A DNA stretch of 64,000 nucleotides from Orbaceae bacterium ESL0721 (GTDB lineage: Bacteria; Pseudomonadota; Gammaproteobacteria; Enterobacterales; Orbaceae), in NCBI GenBank assembly GCA_029433365.1, contig JAQTHZ010000002.1, positions 372,001-436,000 on the forward strand, read 5' to 3'. The translations under genes were made by a program, and so were the position numbers. Below the pieces are notes generated by a model. It was not told where the DNA came from, did not search any database, and was given only the letters and a program-made list of their open reading frames with translations. Shown here piece after piece: positions 48,892-58,024 of this stretch (within the stretch, counting starts at the first letter, position 1; every line of letters starts with the position of its first letter).

Positions 48892-49827
48892 ATGAATTTT
48901 GTAGGGATAACCCAGTATCATTTTTCGCAAAAGTTTAAATTAGTGCCAGTGCTCGCCTTCACATTAATTGGTATTATTATCAGTATTATTGCGGGCGCCA
49001 TTTATATGGTTTCTTCTTATTATGTATCTTTAATGCCTTTGAATATAGTTATATTGTTCGCAATGATCTATGGACTCTCTAAAATTTGTAAATGGGTTAG
49101 GCAATCTTCAAATTGTCGCAATTATAGAGTAAATATAACTATCACAATTTTGCTCTGTTTAGTTGCTTATTATTCCAACCTAGTCACTTTTGAGACACTA
49201 TTTTTTTATAAGTGGAGTGAATGGGGTGAACTTTTCAAATCGCCTACTGATGTTTATTCTATATTGCTCAATGATATTATCCCTAACCGTATGATTAAGA
49301 TTAGTCGCTATACTAACTCAAGCATTATTCGAATTTCAGGCATCTGGTTGGTTATATTCTATATCATAGAATTTTTTGCCTTCTGTCTTCCTGTTTTAAG
49401 TGTGGAAAAAGAATATCATTTTTGTGATGAATGCAGAACTTGGCATCAACACCATATTTTTATTGCTATTGTCGATGAAAAAATCAGTACAGCAATTAAA
49501 CAGAGTCCGTCAGGTAAATATGCAAATATACTGGCGAATGTTGAATTTTATGAAAATAATGCTGAATTTCAAACCAAGAAAAAAGAGCTTTTTTCTCGCT
49601 TTCCCTCTGATATAGATTCGGTTGATATATTAATTTTTCACTATTATTTATGTCCAAAGTGTCAAAAAAATGGTGTACTTACGATTGTCTGCCAGCGATG
49701 TGTCAGAAATGAGCAAGGGGAATTACACGTGAAAGAATACAGTTATGATAATCATTTGGTCGATAATATTTATCTTGATACGTCAACGGAACAATTTTTT
49801 ACTGATCTAAAAAATAAAATCAAATAA
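48892..49827 (+). CDS. Unrecognised membrane protein with three CxxC motifs
   Basis: I do not recognise this 311-residue protein. It has four likely membrane helices (about 17-43, 47-68, 83-103, 147-169) and a cytoplasmic or periplasmic C-terminal domain of about 140 residues. That domain has CxxC pairs at 178-181 (CDEC, followed by WHQHH), 254-257 (CPKC) and 267-270 (CQRC), which look like a zinc-ribbon-type metal site. AAGGAGA precedes the ATG, so translation is well supported. It splits the common rdgB-hemW pair. Cysteine pairs and position next to hemW could suggest metal handling, but that is speculation. Confidence 0.8.
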   Translation: MNFVGITQYHFSQKFKLVPVLAFTLIGIIISIIAGAIYMVSSYYVSLMPLNIVILFAMIYGLSKICKWVRQSSNCRNYRVNITITILLCLVAYYSNLVTFETLFFYKWSEWGELFKSPTDVYSILLNDIIPNRMIKISRYTNSSIIRISGIWLVIFYIIEFFAFCLPVLSVEKEYHFCDECRTWHQHHIFIAIVDEKISTAIKQSPSGKYANILANVEFYENNAEFQTKKKELFSRFPSDIDSVDILIFHYYLCPKCQKNGVLTIVCQRCVRNEQGELHVKEYSYDNHLVDNIYLDTSTEQFFTDLKNKIK

Positions 49828-49866
49828 TAATTATTGCCTTATTCTCTATTTCGTTGCGCTTGTTAT

Positions 49867-49929
49867 TTTCTATAACAGTGTATTTCTATCACAACGTATA
49901 GGTTTCTATAACAGATAATTTTCTATAAT
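49867..49929. repeat. Degenerate tandem array based on TTTCTATAACA
   Basis: TTTCTAT occurs at 49867, 49883, 49903 and 49920, at intervals of 16, 20 and 17 bases, each followed by A/C-rich sequence. It lies between the unknown membrane protein gene and hemW. Confidence 0.55.
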
Positions 49930-49996
49930 GATCCGCAACCTGTTCCAAGAGGATAGGTTGTGATAATATGCCCATTTTGCCACTCTCCTAATTATC

Positions 49997-51133
49997 GTGA
50001 TGCCAATACCGCTTAGTCTCTATATTCATATGCCATGGTGTGTACAAAAGTGCCCCTATTGTGATTTCAATTCTCATAGCCTAAAACAGATTCCCGATTA
50101 TGCCGGCTATATTGATCATCTTATTGCTGATTTAACGCAAGATTTAACAATGTTAGATCACAATGCAGATCACACAATACACTCAATTTTTATTGGTGGC
50201 GGAACACCAAGTCTCTTTCCAGCTGAGTTAATTGCACAGCTGTTAACCAGAATTAATGCACAGATTTTAATTAACCCTAAAGCAGAAATCACGATTGAGG
50301 CTAACCCTAATTCAGTTGATGTCGAACGATTTACCGGTTATCAACAAGCTGGTATTAATCGCATCTCAATTGGGGTGCAAAGCTTCCAAGCCGATAAATT
50401 GGTTAAATTGGGGCGGGTACACAATCCAGAAGAGGCGATCTCTGCAATAAAACTTGCGAAATCACTTAATTTACAAAGTGTTAATGTGGATCTGATGCAC
50501 GGTTTGCCTAATCAATCTTTAAGTGATGCTATGTATGATTTAGAGCAGGCAATAGCTTTATCACCTACCCATCTATCTTGGTATCAATTAACCATTGAAC
50601 CAAATACTCTCTTTGGATCCCATCCGCCTAAATTGCCGGATGACGATAGGTTATGGGATATCTATCAGCAAGGTCATCAACTTTTAACCAAAAATGGTTA
50701 TCAACAATATGAGACATCCGCCTATGCGAAAGCGGGATCGATGTGCCAACATAATTTAAATTATTGGCGTTTTGGTGATTACTTAGGAATAGGCTGTGGC
50801 GCGCATGGTAAGTTGACGCAGCCAAATGGCGAGATTCGGCGAACCGTTAAAACACGTCATCCAAAAGGGTATCTTCAAGGTCGTTATTTAGAGCGGACCT
50901 ATATTGTGCCAAAAGAGGAGCTACCTTTTGAGTTTTTTATGAACCGTTTCAGGTTATTAGAACCGACTCCGAAACAGGAATTCATCGAACGCACGTTTCA
51001 ACCTCTATCTGTTATTGAAAATCAGATAGATATTGCCAAAACAAAAGGGTTTTTAATTGAGACTGATAAAGTGTGGCAAATCACCGAACAGGGCAAACTG
51101 TTTTTAAATTCACTGTTAGAGATTTTTTTATAA
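49997..51133 (+). CDS. hemW: Radical SAM heme chaperone HemW
   Basis: HemW binds heme and a [4Fe-4S] cluster with SAM and delivers heme to respiratory enzymes; it was once called an oxygen-independent coproporphyrinogen oxidase. The 378-residue product has the radical SAM CxxxCxxC (Cys15, Cys19, Cys22) followed by DFNS, FIGGGTPS, and a C-terminal winged-helix region. It lacks the extra features of HemN. A GTG (49997) is directly followed by an ATG (50000), and either may be the start. Confidence 0.93.
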   Translation: MMPIPLSLYIHMPWCVQKCPYCDFNSHSLKQIPDYAGYIDHLIADLTQDLTMLDHNADHTIHSIFIGGGTPSLFPAELIAQLLTRINAQILINPKAEITIEANPNSVDVERFTGYQQAGINRISIGVQSFQADKLVKLGRVHNPEEAISAIKLAKSLNLQSVNVDLMHGLPNQSLSDAMYDLEQAIALSPTHLSWYQLTIEPNTLFGSHPPKLPDDDRLWDIYQQGHQLLTKNGYQQYETSAYAKAGSMCQHNLNYWRFGDYLGIGCGAHGKLTQPNGEIRRTVKTRHPKGYLQGRYLERTYIVPKEELPFEFFMNRFRLLEPTPKQEFIERTFQPLSVIENQIDIAKTKGFLIETDKVWQITEQGKLFLNSLLEIFL

Positions 51134-51142
51134 ACTTTCCCG

Positions 51143-51155
51143 ATGTTTTAGGGTT
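51143..51155 (+). repeat. Intergenic 13-base word ATGTTTTAGGGTT, copy 3
   Basis: Exact copy 9 bases after the hemW stop. Confidence 0.8.
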
Positions 51156-51169
51156 GAGCTATTTTTATA

Positions 51170-51221
51170 GTGATGGTTATAGGTGATGTTTATAAATAAT
51201 GTTTAAAGGTAATAATTAATA
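51170..51221. repeat. Degenerate tandem array, 13-bp unit x 4
   Basis: GTGATGGTTATAG, GTGATGTTTATAA, ATAATGTTTAAAG and GTAATAATTAATA follow one another in the hemW-ribD gap. Confidence 0.65.
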
Positions 51222-51253
51222 TTTGTGATTAATGTTTATAGAACTGCAATTTA

Positions 51254-51271
51254 TAGGGCTTATTAGCCCTA
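51254..51271. terminator. Hairpin between converging hemW and ribD
   Basis: TAGGGCT (51254-51260) and AGCCCTA (51265-51271) with loop TATT. The flanks are AT-rich without a long T run, so terminator function is only probable. Confidence 0.5.
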
Positions 51272-51287
51272 ATCAAAAATAGTGAAA

Positions 51288-51300
51288 ATGTTTTAGGGTT
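51288..51300 (+). repeat. Intergenic 13-base word ATGTTTTAGGGTT, copy 4
   Basis: Exact copy three bases beyond the ribD stop codon (ribD is on the minus strand). Confidence 0.8.
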
Positions 51301-51303
51301 AGA

Positions 51304-52422
51304 TTATGAATCTTCAACATTATCTTTTTTTGGAGTTAAAACTACGCGTAGATCATCCCCAACCATATTAATAGATTTAAATTTAAATTGAGGCGCTAAG
51401 GCTAATTTTTGAATATTCGGGATGATAGACATATCTAATGCGTTATTACCCAACAATTTTGGCGCATAGTAGATAATTAACTCATCTACTAAATTTTGTT
51501 CGATTAATGATCCCGCTAAATGTGCACCAGCCTCAACCCAGAGTGAGTTAATCTGTTTTTCGCCTAATAGTGTTAAAAGGGTCGGTAGGTGGATAGTTTC
51601 ACTTTCAGATGGCTCTACAATAATCTGGCTATTGGGAAGCTCTCGCTCTTCTTTACTAATAATCCAAATTTCACCTGACTGTTTAAAGAGATTCTCCTTA
51701 CCCGTCAATCTATTTTGGCTATCGATAATAACACGTACCGGTTGACGAATAGAGGAGGCAGTATAATCTGTTTGAATTGCAGCTGGAAGATCAGCATGAC
51801 GAACAGTTAGACTGGCATTATCTTGTTTTACTGTCACATGAGTACTTAATATCGCGCTCGCTTGTGCTCTAAAAGTTTGTACATCTTGCCGTGCAGCAGT
51901 TGAGGTGATCCACTTGCTTTCGCCGGATGCCATGGCGATTTTACCATCTAACGAGGCGGCCATTTTGAGTTGAACATAGGGGAGTCCGGTTCGCATGCGT
52001 TTAAAAAATGCACGATTAAGCGCTTCGGCCTCTTGTTTACATAGACCAACATCAACCGTAATTCCAGCACTACGTAACCGTTCAATTCCCTTACCTGATA
52101 CTGCTGGATTGGGATCTTGCATGGCGACCACAACCCGCTTAACACCTGCATCTATGAGTGCATCAGCACAAGGGGGGGTGCGACCAAAGTGGCTACAAGG
52201 CTCTAACGTGACATATGCGGTTGCTCCTTTTGCCTCTTGCCCCGCCATCTTTAGGGCATGCACTTCAGCATGTGGCTCGCCAGCTTTTTGGTGATAACCT
52301 TCACCAATAATCTGATTATCTTTTACAATAACAGATCCTACATTAGGATTGGGTGAAGTGGTAAAGCGCCCCTGCTTTGCTAACATTAACGCTTTTTGCA
52401 TATAGATAAGATCGGACATCAT
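51304..52422 (-). CDS. ribD: Bifunctional riboflavin enzyme RibD (pyrimidine deaminase / reductase)
   Basis: Performs two steps of riboflavin synthesis: deamination of the pyrimidine intermediate and reduction of its ribosyl side chain. The 372-residue product has an N-terminal deaminase domain with zinc ligands His51, Cys76 and Cys85 (HAEVHAL; PCSHFGRTPPC) and a C-terminal reductase domain (from about 150: KMAASLDGKIAMASGESKWIT). It follows nrdR after 29 bases, the same pair as in E. coli. Confidence 0.94.
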   Translation of the reverse strand: MMSDLIYMQKALMLAKQGRFTTSPNPNVGSVIVKDNQIIGEGYHQKAGEPHAEVHALKMAGQEAKGATAYVTLEPCSHFGRTPPCADALIDAGVKRVVVAMQDPNPAVSGKGIERLRSAGITVDVGLCKQEAEALNRAFFKRMRTGLPYVQLKMAASLDGKIAMASGESKWITSTAARQDVQTFRAQASAILSTHVTVKQDNASLTVRHADLPAAIQTDYTASSIRQPVRVIIDSQNRLTGKENLFKQSGEIWIISKEERELPNSQIIVEPSESETIHLPTLLTLLGEKQINSLWVEAGAHLAGSLIEQNLVDELIIYYAPKLLGNNALDMSIIPNIQKLALAPQFKFKSINMVGDDLRVVLTPKKDNVEDS

Positions 52423-52439
52423 ATTGCCTATTTTTAACG

Positions 52440-52452
52440 ATGTTTTAGGGTT
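52440..52452 (+). repeat. Intergenic 13-base word ATGTTTTAGGGTT, copy 5
   Basis: Exact copy in the short nrdR-ribD gap; its last base is the final base of the nrdR stop codon. Confidence 0.8.
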
Positions 52453-52904
52453 TACTTCTGCTGTAATTTAGCTATTTCGTTACTAAACTGCTCTATATCG
52501 TCAAAACTAAAGTAGACGGAAGCAAAACGGATATAGGCAACTTTATCTAAATGTCGTAACTCTTCAATCACAAAGTCGCCAATCAATTTTGCTGGTACTT
52601 CACGTTCACCTGTTGCACGCAGTTTTGATTTAATGCGGGTAATTGCATCTTCAATCGCATCTAAACTGACTGGGCGTTTTTCAAGGGCATGCTTCATACC
52701 ATTACGCAGCTTATCTTCATTAAATGGTTCACGGACTTTGTTGCTTTTTATCACATTGGGCATAATTAATTCAGCCACTTCGAAGGTGGTAAACCGTTCG
52801 TTACAGTCGCTACAGAGGCGTCTACGCCTCACTTGAAATCCACCGCCGACTAATCTTGAGTCGATCACTTTGGTGTCATCAGCATTACAAAAAGGGCAAT
52901 GCAT
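52452..52904 (-). CDS. nrdR: Transcriptional repressor NrdR
   Basis: Zinc and ATP/dATP-binding repressor of ribonucleotide reductase genes. The 150-residue product has the zinc finger Cys3-Cys6/Cys31-Cys34 (CPFC, CSDC) and an ATP-cone domain (about 49-139). Length is the family norm. No NrdR target genes are in the window. thrC lies 21 bases upstream on the same strand with no terminator visible between them. Confidence 0.96.
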   Translation of the reverse strand: MHCPFCNADDTKVIDSRLVGGGFQVRRRRLCSDCNERFTTFEVAELIMPNVIKSNKVREPFNEDKLRNGMKHALEKRPVSLDAIEDAITRIKSKLRATGEREVPAKLIGDFVIEELRHLDKVAYIRFASVYFSFDDIEQFSNEIAKLQQK

Positions 52905-52925
52905 AAATTTTCTCCTTTGTGGTAA

Positions 52926-54215
52926 TTACCAATCTAAGGTGAGTAAAAAGTTGCGTAATTGGGTAAAATTATCATCCATATAGTGAGAAAGTAGTGTCAT
53001 ATCTTCACGCTCGGCAAGCGCTTTGGGGAGTGGAATCTCTTTGTCTAAAATCCCTTCAACTACCTCTTTGAATTTAGCTGGATGCGCGGTACCTAAAAAG
53101 ATCCCATATTCACCCTCTTGTAGCTGATCGCGTAATAGGCGATAGGCAATGGCGCCATGTGGTTCGGATAGATAGCCTTTTTCATCAAGTTCACGTACTG
53201 TTTTTTTAGTCGTCTCATCCGAGACAGAACCATGCGCCAGTGATTTTAATGCCCAACTTTCACGGCGGTAGATCTCCTCAATACGAGGCCAGTTATTAGG
53301 TTGGCTAACATCCATAGCATTAGAGATGGTCGCAATAGTTGCGTGGGGTTGCCATTTGCCAGTATCTAAATAGCGCGGAACGGTATCGTTAGCATTGGTT
53401 GCCGCAATAAAACGTTTTATAGGCAGCCCCATGGTTTTTGCTAACAGTCCAGCAGTTAAATCACCAAAATTACCACTTGGCACAGAGATAACTAACTGTT
53501 CACGCTGCGAGGTAGTTAGCTGTGCGAACGCTTCAAAATAGTAGCAGATCTGCGCAAGAAGTCGGCTGATATTGATTGAGTTTGCTGAATTTAATCCAAT
53601 TTTGGTTTTCAACTCTTCATCATCAAACGCCTGTTTGACTAATGTTTGACATGCATCAAAATCACTTTTAATCGCAATGGTATGGATATTATCGCCTAGG
53701 GTACAAAATAGTTTCTCTTGTAGTGGGCTAATTTTCCCTTCAGGATAGAGGATAACGACACGAATATTGGGTAGATGATAAAATGCATGGGCAACCGCGG
53801 CGCCAGTATCGCCTGATGTAGCGGTTAAAATAGTGATCTGTTTATCTGCTGCAACTTGCACCAACGCTTGTGCCATAAAGCGTCCACCAAAATCCTTAAA
53901 TGCTAATGTAGGTCCATGATATAGCTCTAAGGTGCCAATATCCTTTTCAACTGCTTTAACTGGGGCAGGGAACTGAAAGGCATTATTAACTAATCTTTGT
54001 AAATCGGATTGTTCAATTTCATCACCAATAAAAGCGGAGAGAATTTTAGCACTGCGAGTATTAAAATCGAGTTTTAATAGTTCATTAATCTCATCTGCAG
54101 TAAATTTGGGTAGATCTTCGGGGAAAAATAGCCCTTGATGTTTACCCAACCCTTGCTTTACCGCTTGGGCAAAACTGACCTGTTCAGTGTGATCTTTTAA
54201 ATTGTATAATTTCAT
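52926..54215 (-). CDS. thrC: Threonine synthase
   Basis: PLP enzyme that converts O-phospho-L-homoserine to threonine. The 429-residue product has the PLP lysine Lys107 in GPTLAFKDFG (same number as in E. coli), a SGDTGAA phosphate-binding loop and the LGTAHPAKF end. It is the last step of the thrABC block. The gap from thrB (69 bases) holds a tandem repeat. Confidence 0.96.
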   Translation of the reverse strand: MKLYNLKDHTEQVSFAQAVKQGLGKHQGLFFPEDLPKFTADEINELLKLDFNTRSAKILSAFIGDEIEQSDLQRLVNNAFQFPAPVKAVEKDIGTLELYHGPTLAFKDFGGRFMAQALVQVAADKQITILTATSGDTGAAVAHAFYHLPNIRVVILYPEGKISPLQEKLFCTLGDNIHTIAIKSDFDACQTLVKQAFDDEELKTKIGLNSANSINISRLLAQICYYFEAFAQLTTSQREQLVISVPSGNFGDLTAGLLAKTMGLPIKRFIAATNANDTVPRYLDTGKWQPHATIATISNAMDVSQPNNWPRIEEIYRRESWALKSLAHGSVSDETTKKTVRELDEKGYLSEPHGAIAYRLLRDQLQEGEYGIFLGTAHPAKFKEVVEGILDKEIPLPKALAEREDMTLLSHYMDDNFTQLRNFLLTLDW

Positions 54216-54240
54216 AATATGTCAGATTCCTACATTCAAT

Positions 54241-54295
54241 TAAGTAGTGCACAATTAGTTAGTGCACAATTAATTAGTACATAATTAAATAGTGC
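54241..54295. repeat. Tandem array, 15-bp unit x about 3.6
   Basis: TAAGTAGTGCACAAT, TAGTTAGTGCACAAT and TAATTAGTACATAAT follow one another, then TAAATAGTGC. The array lies between thrB and thrC inside the thr operon and runs into the last codons of thrB. Confidence 0.88.
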
Positions 54296-55250
54296 GTGCC
54301 CCTAAATTATCGATTTGGCAAATATGGGTAAAACCATCACTATTTTGCAAATAGTGGGTTTTCAGTAGTGACTCAATCTGCTCTGCTATCTCAAGTTTAT
54401 CAGCAATAACAAAAATTGTTGGACCCGATCCAGATATACCAGAGGCTAAGGCACCTAACTGGAGAACATTTTTTTGGATAGCATCAAAATTTGGCAGCAG
54501 CTGTTTGCGATAAGGTTCGGCAATATTATCATGCAGCATAGAAGCAGCCAATTCTGCCTGTTTGGTATAACAGGCGTGAATAAATCCACCCACATATCGC
54601 CCATGCGCAACGCAATCCGCTTTCTGATATTGGGCGGGTAAAATGGCTCTCGCTTCTGCTGTTGAGACGTGAATTCCTGGGTATGCCATCACCCAGTACC
54701 AATCTTCGAAATGGGGTATAGATTGGCTGATTATACCCATCTCATCTAAGATAAGTTGCATCCCCCCTAAATAGCATGGCGCCACATTATCGTAATGGAT
54801 GCTACCCGATATTCGACCTTCCATTTCGCCCATCATAGCGAGCAGTTGTTGCTGGTTAAAAGGTCTGTTGCAAAATTCATTTAAGGCAACTAATGCACCA
54901 ACCACTGAACAGGCACTTGATCCTAAACCAGAACCTATCGGCATATTTTTCTCTAAGGTCATAGCAACAGGTAGCTCTTTCCCTAATGCTTGACAGAAAC
55001 GTTGCCAACATTGATAGACAATATTTTGTTTAGGATCAGCCGGTAATTTTTTAACAAAATCACCTTGATTAGTGAGTGAGAATGTTGGCGCTAAGGTGAC
55101 GGTAATTGTGTCACCTAACATTGCGCCACTTATCGGGCTAATTGCAGCACCTAAAATATCGAATCCAACACTAATATTAGCCATTGAGGCAGGTGCATAC
55201 ACTTTTATATGCCTATTTGCATATCCGGTTATGTTTTCTAAATTGCTCAT
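54285..55250 (-). CDS. thrB: Homoserine kinase
   Basis: GHMP-family kinase that makes O-phosphohomoserine. The 321-residue product has the GHMP ATP loop ([12 protein letters not shown]), the N-terminal [16 protein letters not shown] and the C-terminal [12 protein letters not shown]. It is about ten residues longer than in E. coli. The start lies 17 bases after the thrA stop. The 3' end is part of a 15-bp tandem array, so the C-terminal residues (ARTI) may be variable between strains. Confidence 0.95.
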   Translation of the reverse strand: MSNLENITGYANRHIKVYAPASMANISVGFDILGAAISPISGAMLGDTITVTLAPTFSLTNQGDFVKKLPADPKQNIVYQCWQRFCQALGKELPVAMTLEKNMPIGSGLGSSACSVVGALVALNEFCNRPFNQQQLLAMMGEMEGRISGSIHYDNVAPCYLGGMQLILDEMGIISQSIPHFEDWYWVMAYPGIHVSTAEARAILPAQYQKADCVAHGRYVGGFIHACYTKQAELAASMLHDNIAEPYRKQLLPNFDAIQKNVLQLGALASGISGSGPTIFVIADKLEIAEQIESLLKTHYLQNSDGFTHICQIDNLGARTI

Positions 55251-55267
55251 TTTCTATCTTCTACCCA

Positions 55268-57724
55268 TTACCCACCAATTTTGCTGGATGTTGTACGTAA
55301 AATATCGGCAAATACGCCCGCAGCAGTAACATCATTGCCAGCCCCATAGCCGCGCAGTACAAGCGGAATAGGTTGGTAATAGCGTGTATAAAAGGCCAAT
55401 GCATTTTCACCATTTTTTACTTTATAGAGGGGAGCTTCACTATCGACCGCTTCAATCTTAACACTGCATTGACCATTTTCAATACTACCAACATAGCGGA
55501 GCACTTTGCCCTCTTTAGCTGCTGCGTCAACACGCGCTTTAAATTCAGCATCCAATGCGGGTAATTTTGCCATAAATTCAGCCACATCACCATGTGAATA
55601 CGCTTCTGGTAGGATAGATTCGACACTGATCTGATCGAGTTCTAACTGTAATCCCGCTTCCCTAGCAAGAATTAATAGTTTACGAGCAACGTCAGTACCA
55701 GAGAGATCATCACGCGGATCAGGTTCGGTAAATCCTTTCTCTTTAGCAAGTTTAGTCGCTTCTGAAAGTGATAACCCTTCGTCTAGCTTACCGAAAATGA
55801 AGGAGAGAGAACCCGATAAGATGCCAGAAAAACGGATAAGTTCATCCCCCGCATTTAAGAGATTTTGGAGATTTTCGATAACCGGCAAACCAGCACCAAC
55901 GTTGGTATCATATTGAAACTTACGTTTACTTTTTGCAGCTTCTTGGCGTAGACGGTGATAGTAAGCCATTGAACTCGTGTTGGCTTTTTTGTTTGGCGTA
56001 ACAACATGGAATCCGTTTGCTAAAAAGTCAGCATATTTATCAGCGACTTCACTACTTGAAGTGCAATCGACTAAAATAGGATTTAATAAACGATTCTGTT
56101 TGGTATATTCAATGATCTTATCAAGATCATAATCCTCTTTACTCTCTTTAAGTTGATTTTTCCAATCTGTTAGATCTAATCCATCACGATTAAATAGCGC
56201 ATGTTTTGAGTTAAATAGACCACAGACACGCAGATCAATCTGTTTATTTTTAAGCCACTCTTGTTGATGGGCTATCTGCTCAATTAAAGCACCCCCTACA
56301 CCCCCTACACCAACAACAAAGACATCTAAAATTTTATCAGTACCAAATAGCATTTGGTGGGTAACACGTACACCAATAGAGGCAACATCGTTTTCCACGA
56401 CGACCGAGATAGAACGTTCAGAGAGACCTTGTGCAATGGCAATAATGTTGATATTGGCACGCGCTAATGCAGTGAAGAAGTTAGCCGATAGCCCGCGTAA
56501 AGTGCGCATACCATCGCCTACCACTGATATGATAGCTAAATTTTTAACTACTTCTAATGGCTCTAATAGACCATCTTTTAACTCTAAATAGAACTCATCT
56601 TGCAGTGCTTTTTCAGCCTCTTCTAGTTCAGTTTCATGAACACAAAAGCTGATGCTGTACTCAGATGATGATTGCGTAATGAGAATAACCGAGATACCAG
56701 CATAGGTCATTGCCGAGAAGACCCGCGCTGCCATACCAACCATCCCTTTTAACCCAGGTCCTGAAACATTAATCATTGCCATGTTATTTAAGTTGGTAAT
56801 GCCTTTAACAGGGAAGGAGGAGTCGATAACATTAGCACCAATTAAGGTGCCAGAAGCATCTGGATTGTTGGTGTTTTTGATCAAACATGGAATTTGAAAC
56901 TGAGCAATTGGTAAGATAGTTCGTGGATGTAGAACCTTCGCACCAAAGTAGGATAACTCCATCGCCTCTTGGTAGGAGAGTGTTTTTAATAGTCTTGCAT
57001 CAGGAATAGTTCGGGGATCGCAGGTGTAAACGCCATCAACATCGGTCCATATTTCGCAACTATCTGCACGTAAACATGCCGCTAATACAGCAGCTGAGTA
57101 ATCAGATCCATTTCGTCCAAGAACGACTAGTTCACCTTCAGCATTACCCGCTGTAAAACCAGCCATTAAAATAATATCACCCTTATCAATATGAAGATTT
57201 TTAATCCGCCTTGTAGATTCGGTAATATCAACGGTTGACTCTAAGTAATCACCAATTGCTAGTAGATTTTGCGTTGGATTGATGACAGTTACATGCTGAC
57301 CACGAGCTTTAAGCAGAGCAGACATAATGGCAATAGAGAGTTTTTCACCTACAGAGATTATAGAGGCATTAATTTTATCAGGGCATTGACCTAGTAAACG
57401 AACGCCTTCAAATAATTTTTTGATATGATTTAGCTCATTTAGTAAGAGCGCCTCTAACTCGTTATAGGCAAAATTGGGTTCTGCTTTAGTTAATCCAGTT
57501 AAGAGATCAGTAAAAATTTTTTCCGCTTCAAATAGATGGTTATGGACATCTTCACCAGCTACTGTTTTTTCAACCATAGCAACTAAGTGGTTGGTAATTT
57601 TAGCAGGAGCCGATAATACAGTTGCTACCTGTTCCTGTTTTGCATTATTTTCAATAATGTCGGCAACACGTAAAAATCGTTCTGCATTGGCGACAGATGT
57701 TCCTCCGAATTTTAAAACTTTCAT
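55268..57724 (-). CDS. thrA: Bifunctional aspartokinase I / homoserine dehydrogenase I
   Basis: Catalyses the first and third steps from aspartate to homoserine. The 818-residue product has the aspartokinase N terminus ([13 protein letters not shown]), central ACT domains (about 315-460) for threonine inhibition, and a homoserine dehydrogenase domain (from about 465: [15 protein letters not shown]). The catalytic [21 protein letters not shown] region lies in the last domain. Length is near that of E. coli (820). AAGGAT precedes the start. It is preceded by a threonine leader peptide and an attenuator. Confidence 0.97.
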   Translation of the reverse strand: MKVLKFGGTSVANAERFLRVADIIENNAKQEQVATVLSAPAKITNHLVAMVEKTVAGEDVHNHLFEAEKIFTDLLTGLTKAEPNFAYNELEALLLNELNHIKKLFEGVRLLGQCPDKINASIISVGEKLSIAIMSALLKARGQHVTVINPTQNLLAIGDYLESTVDITESTRRIKNLHIDKGDIILMAGFTAGNAEGELVVLGRNGSDYSAAVLAACLRADSCEIWTDVDGVYTCDPRTIPDARLLKTLSYQEAMELSYFGAKVLHPRTILPIAQFQIPCLIKNTNNPDASGTLIGANVIDSSFPVKGITNLNNMAMINVSGPGLKGMVGMAARVFSAMTYAGISVILITQSSSEYSISFCVHETELEEAEKALQDEFYLELKDGLLEPLEVVKNLAIISVVGDGMRTLRGLSANFFTALARANINIIAIAQGLSERSISVVVENDVASIGVRVTHQMLFGTDKILDVFVVGVGGVGGALIEQIAHQQEWLKNKQIDLRVCGLFNSKHALFNRDGLDLTDWKNQLKESKEDYDLDKIIEYTKQNRLLNPILVDCTSSSEVADKYADFLANGFHVVTPNKKANTSSMAYYHRLRQEAAKSKRKFQYDTNVGAGLPVIENLQNLLNAGDELIRFSGILSGSLSFIFGKLDEGLSLSEATKLAKEKGFTEPDPRDDLSGTDVARKLLILAREAGLQLELDQISVESILPEAYSHGDVAEFMAKLPALDAEFKARVDAAAKEGKVLRYVGSIENGQCSVKIEAVDSEAPLYKVKNGENALAFYTRYYQPIPLVLRGYGAGNDVTAAGVFADILRTTSSKIGG

Positions 57725-57763
57725 GTCTTATCCTTACTCTATCGTTGTTTTTTGTCATCATCC

Positions 57764-57799
57764 AAAATAAAAAACCCGCTTAATTGGTAGCGGGTTTTT
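57764..57799 (-). terminator. thr operon attenuator (rho-independent terminator)
   Basis: AAAAACCCGCT (57789-57799 read on the minus strand) pairs with AGCGGGTTTTT (57770-57780), loop of 8 bases, followed on the minus strand by TTATTTT. It lies between the leader peptide stop and thrA, 40 bases before the thrA start. Confidence 0.88.
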
Positions 57800-57824
57800 G
57801 CTGTTTTTAAGGAAATCACCCGCT
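57789..57824 (-). promoter_or_regulatory. Candidate antiterminator of the thr attenuator
   Basis: On the minus strand AGCGGGT (57824-57818), just after the leader peptide stop, is complementary to ACCCGCT (57795-57789), the 5' arm of the terminator. Pairing of these two would prevent the terminator hairpin. A competing hairpin CTCTATT/AATAGAG overlaps the leader stop codon. This is the usual layout for ribosome-stall control. Confidence 0.7.
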
Positions 57825-57826
57825 CT

Positions 57827-57952
57827 CTATTGCATAATAGAGCCTGTAATAATCGTACCAGTAGTACCGAAAGTAACAGGCATGAGTGTAATCATCATAA
57901 TGGTGGTTATGATGGTCATTGTCTCTATTGTGCGGTTAACGGGTAATGTCAT
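57827..57952 (-). CDS. thrL: thr operon leader peptide
   Basis: A short frame of 41 codons immediately upstream of the attenuator. It contains 12 threonine and 8 isoleucine residues (for example TMTIITTIMMIT and TTGTIITGSIM). Translation through these codons would sense the supply of charged tRNA-Thr and tRNA-Ile, as with E. coli ThrL. The exact start is open: the first ATG is at 57952, and an internal ATG at 57919, preceded by AGAGAC, would give 30 residues. Both keep most of the threonine codons. A TATAAT box (57981-57976 on the minus strand) lies upstream. Confidence 0.85.
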   Translation of the reverse strand: MTLPVNRTIETMTIITTIMMITLMPVTFGTTGTIITGSIMQ

Positions 57953-57984
57953 AATAATCTTTATCAATTAAATCTATTATATAA

Positions 57985-58016
57985 AACAAAAAAGCCTAAC
58001 ATTTTCATGCTAGGCT
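57985..58016 (-). terminator. Terminator after the small unknown gene
   Basis: On the minus strand AGCCTAGCAT (58016-58007) pairs with ATGTTAGGCT (58002-57993) with one G-U pair and loop GAAA, followed by TTTTTTGTTTT. It separates the unknown gene from the thr operon. Confidence 0.85.
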
Positions 58017-58024
58017 ATATTTAA

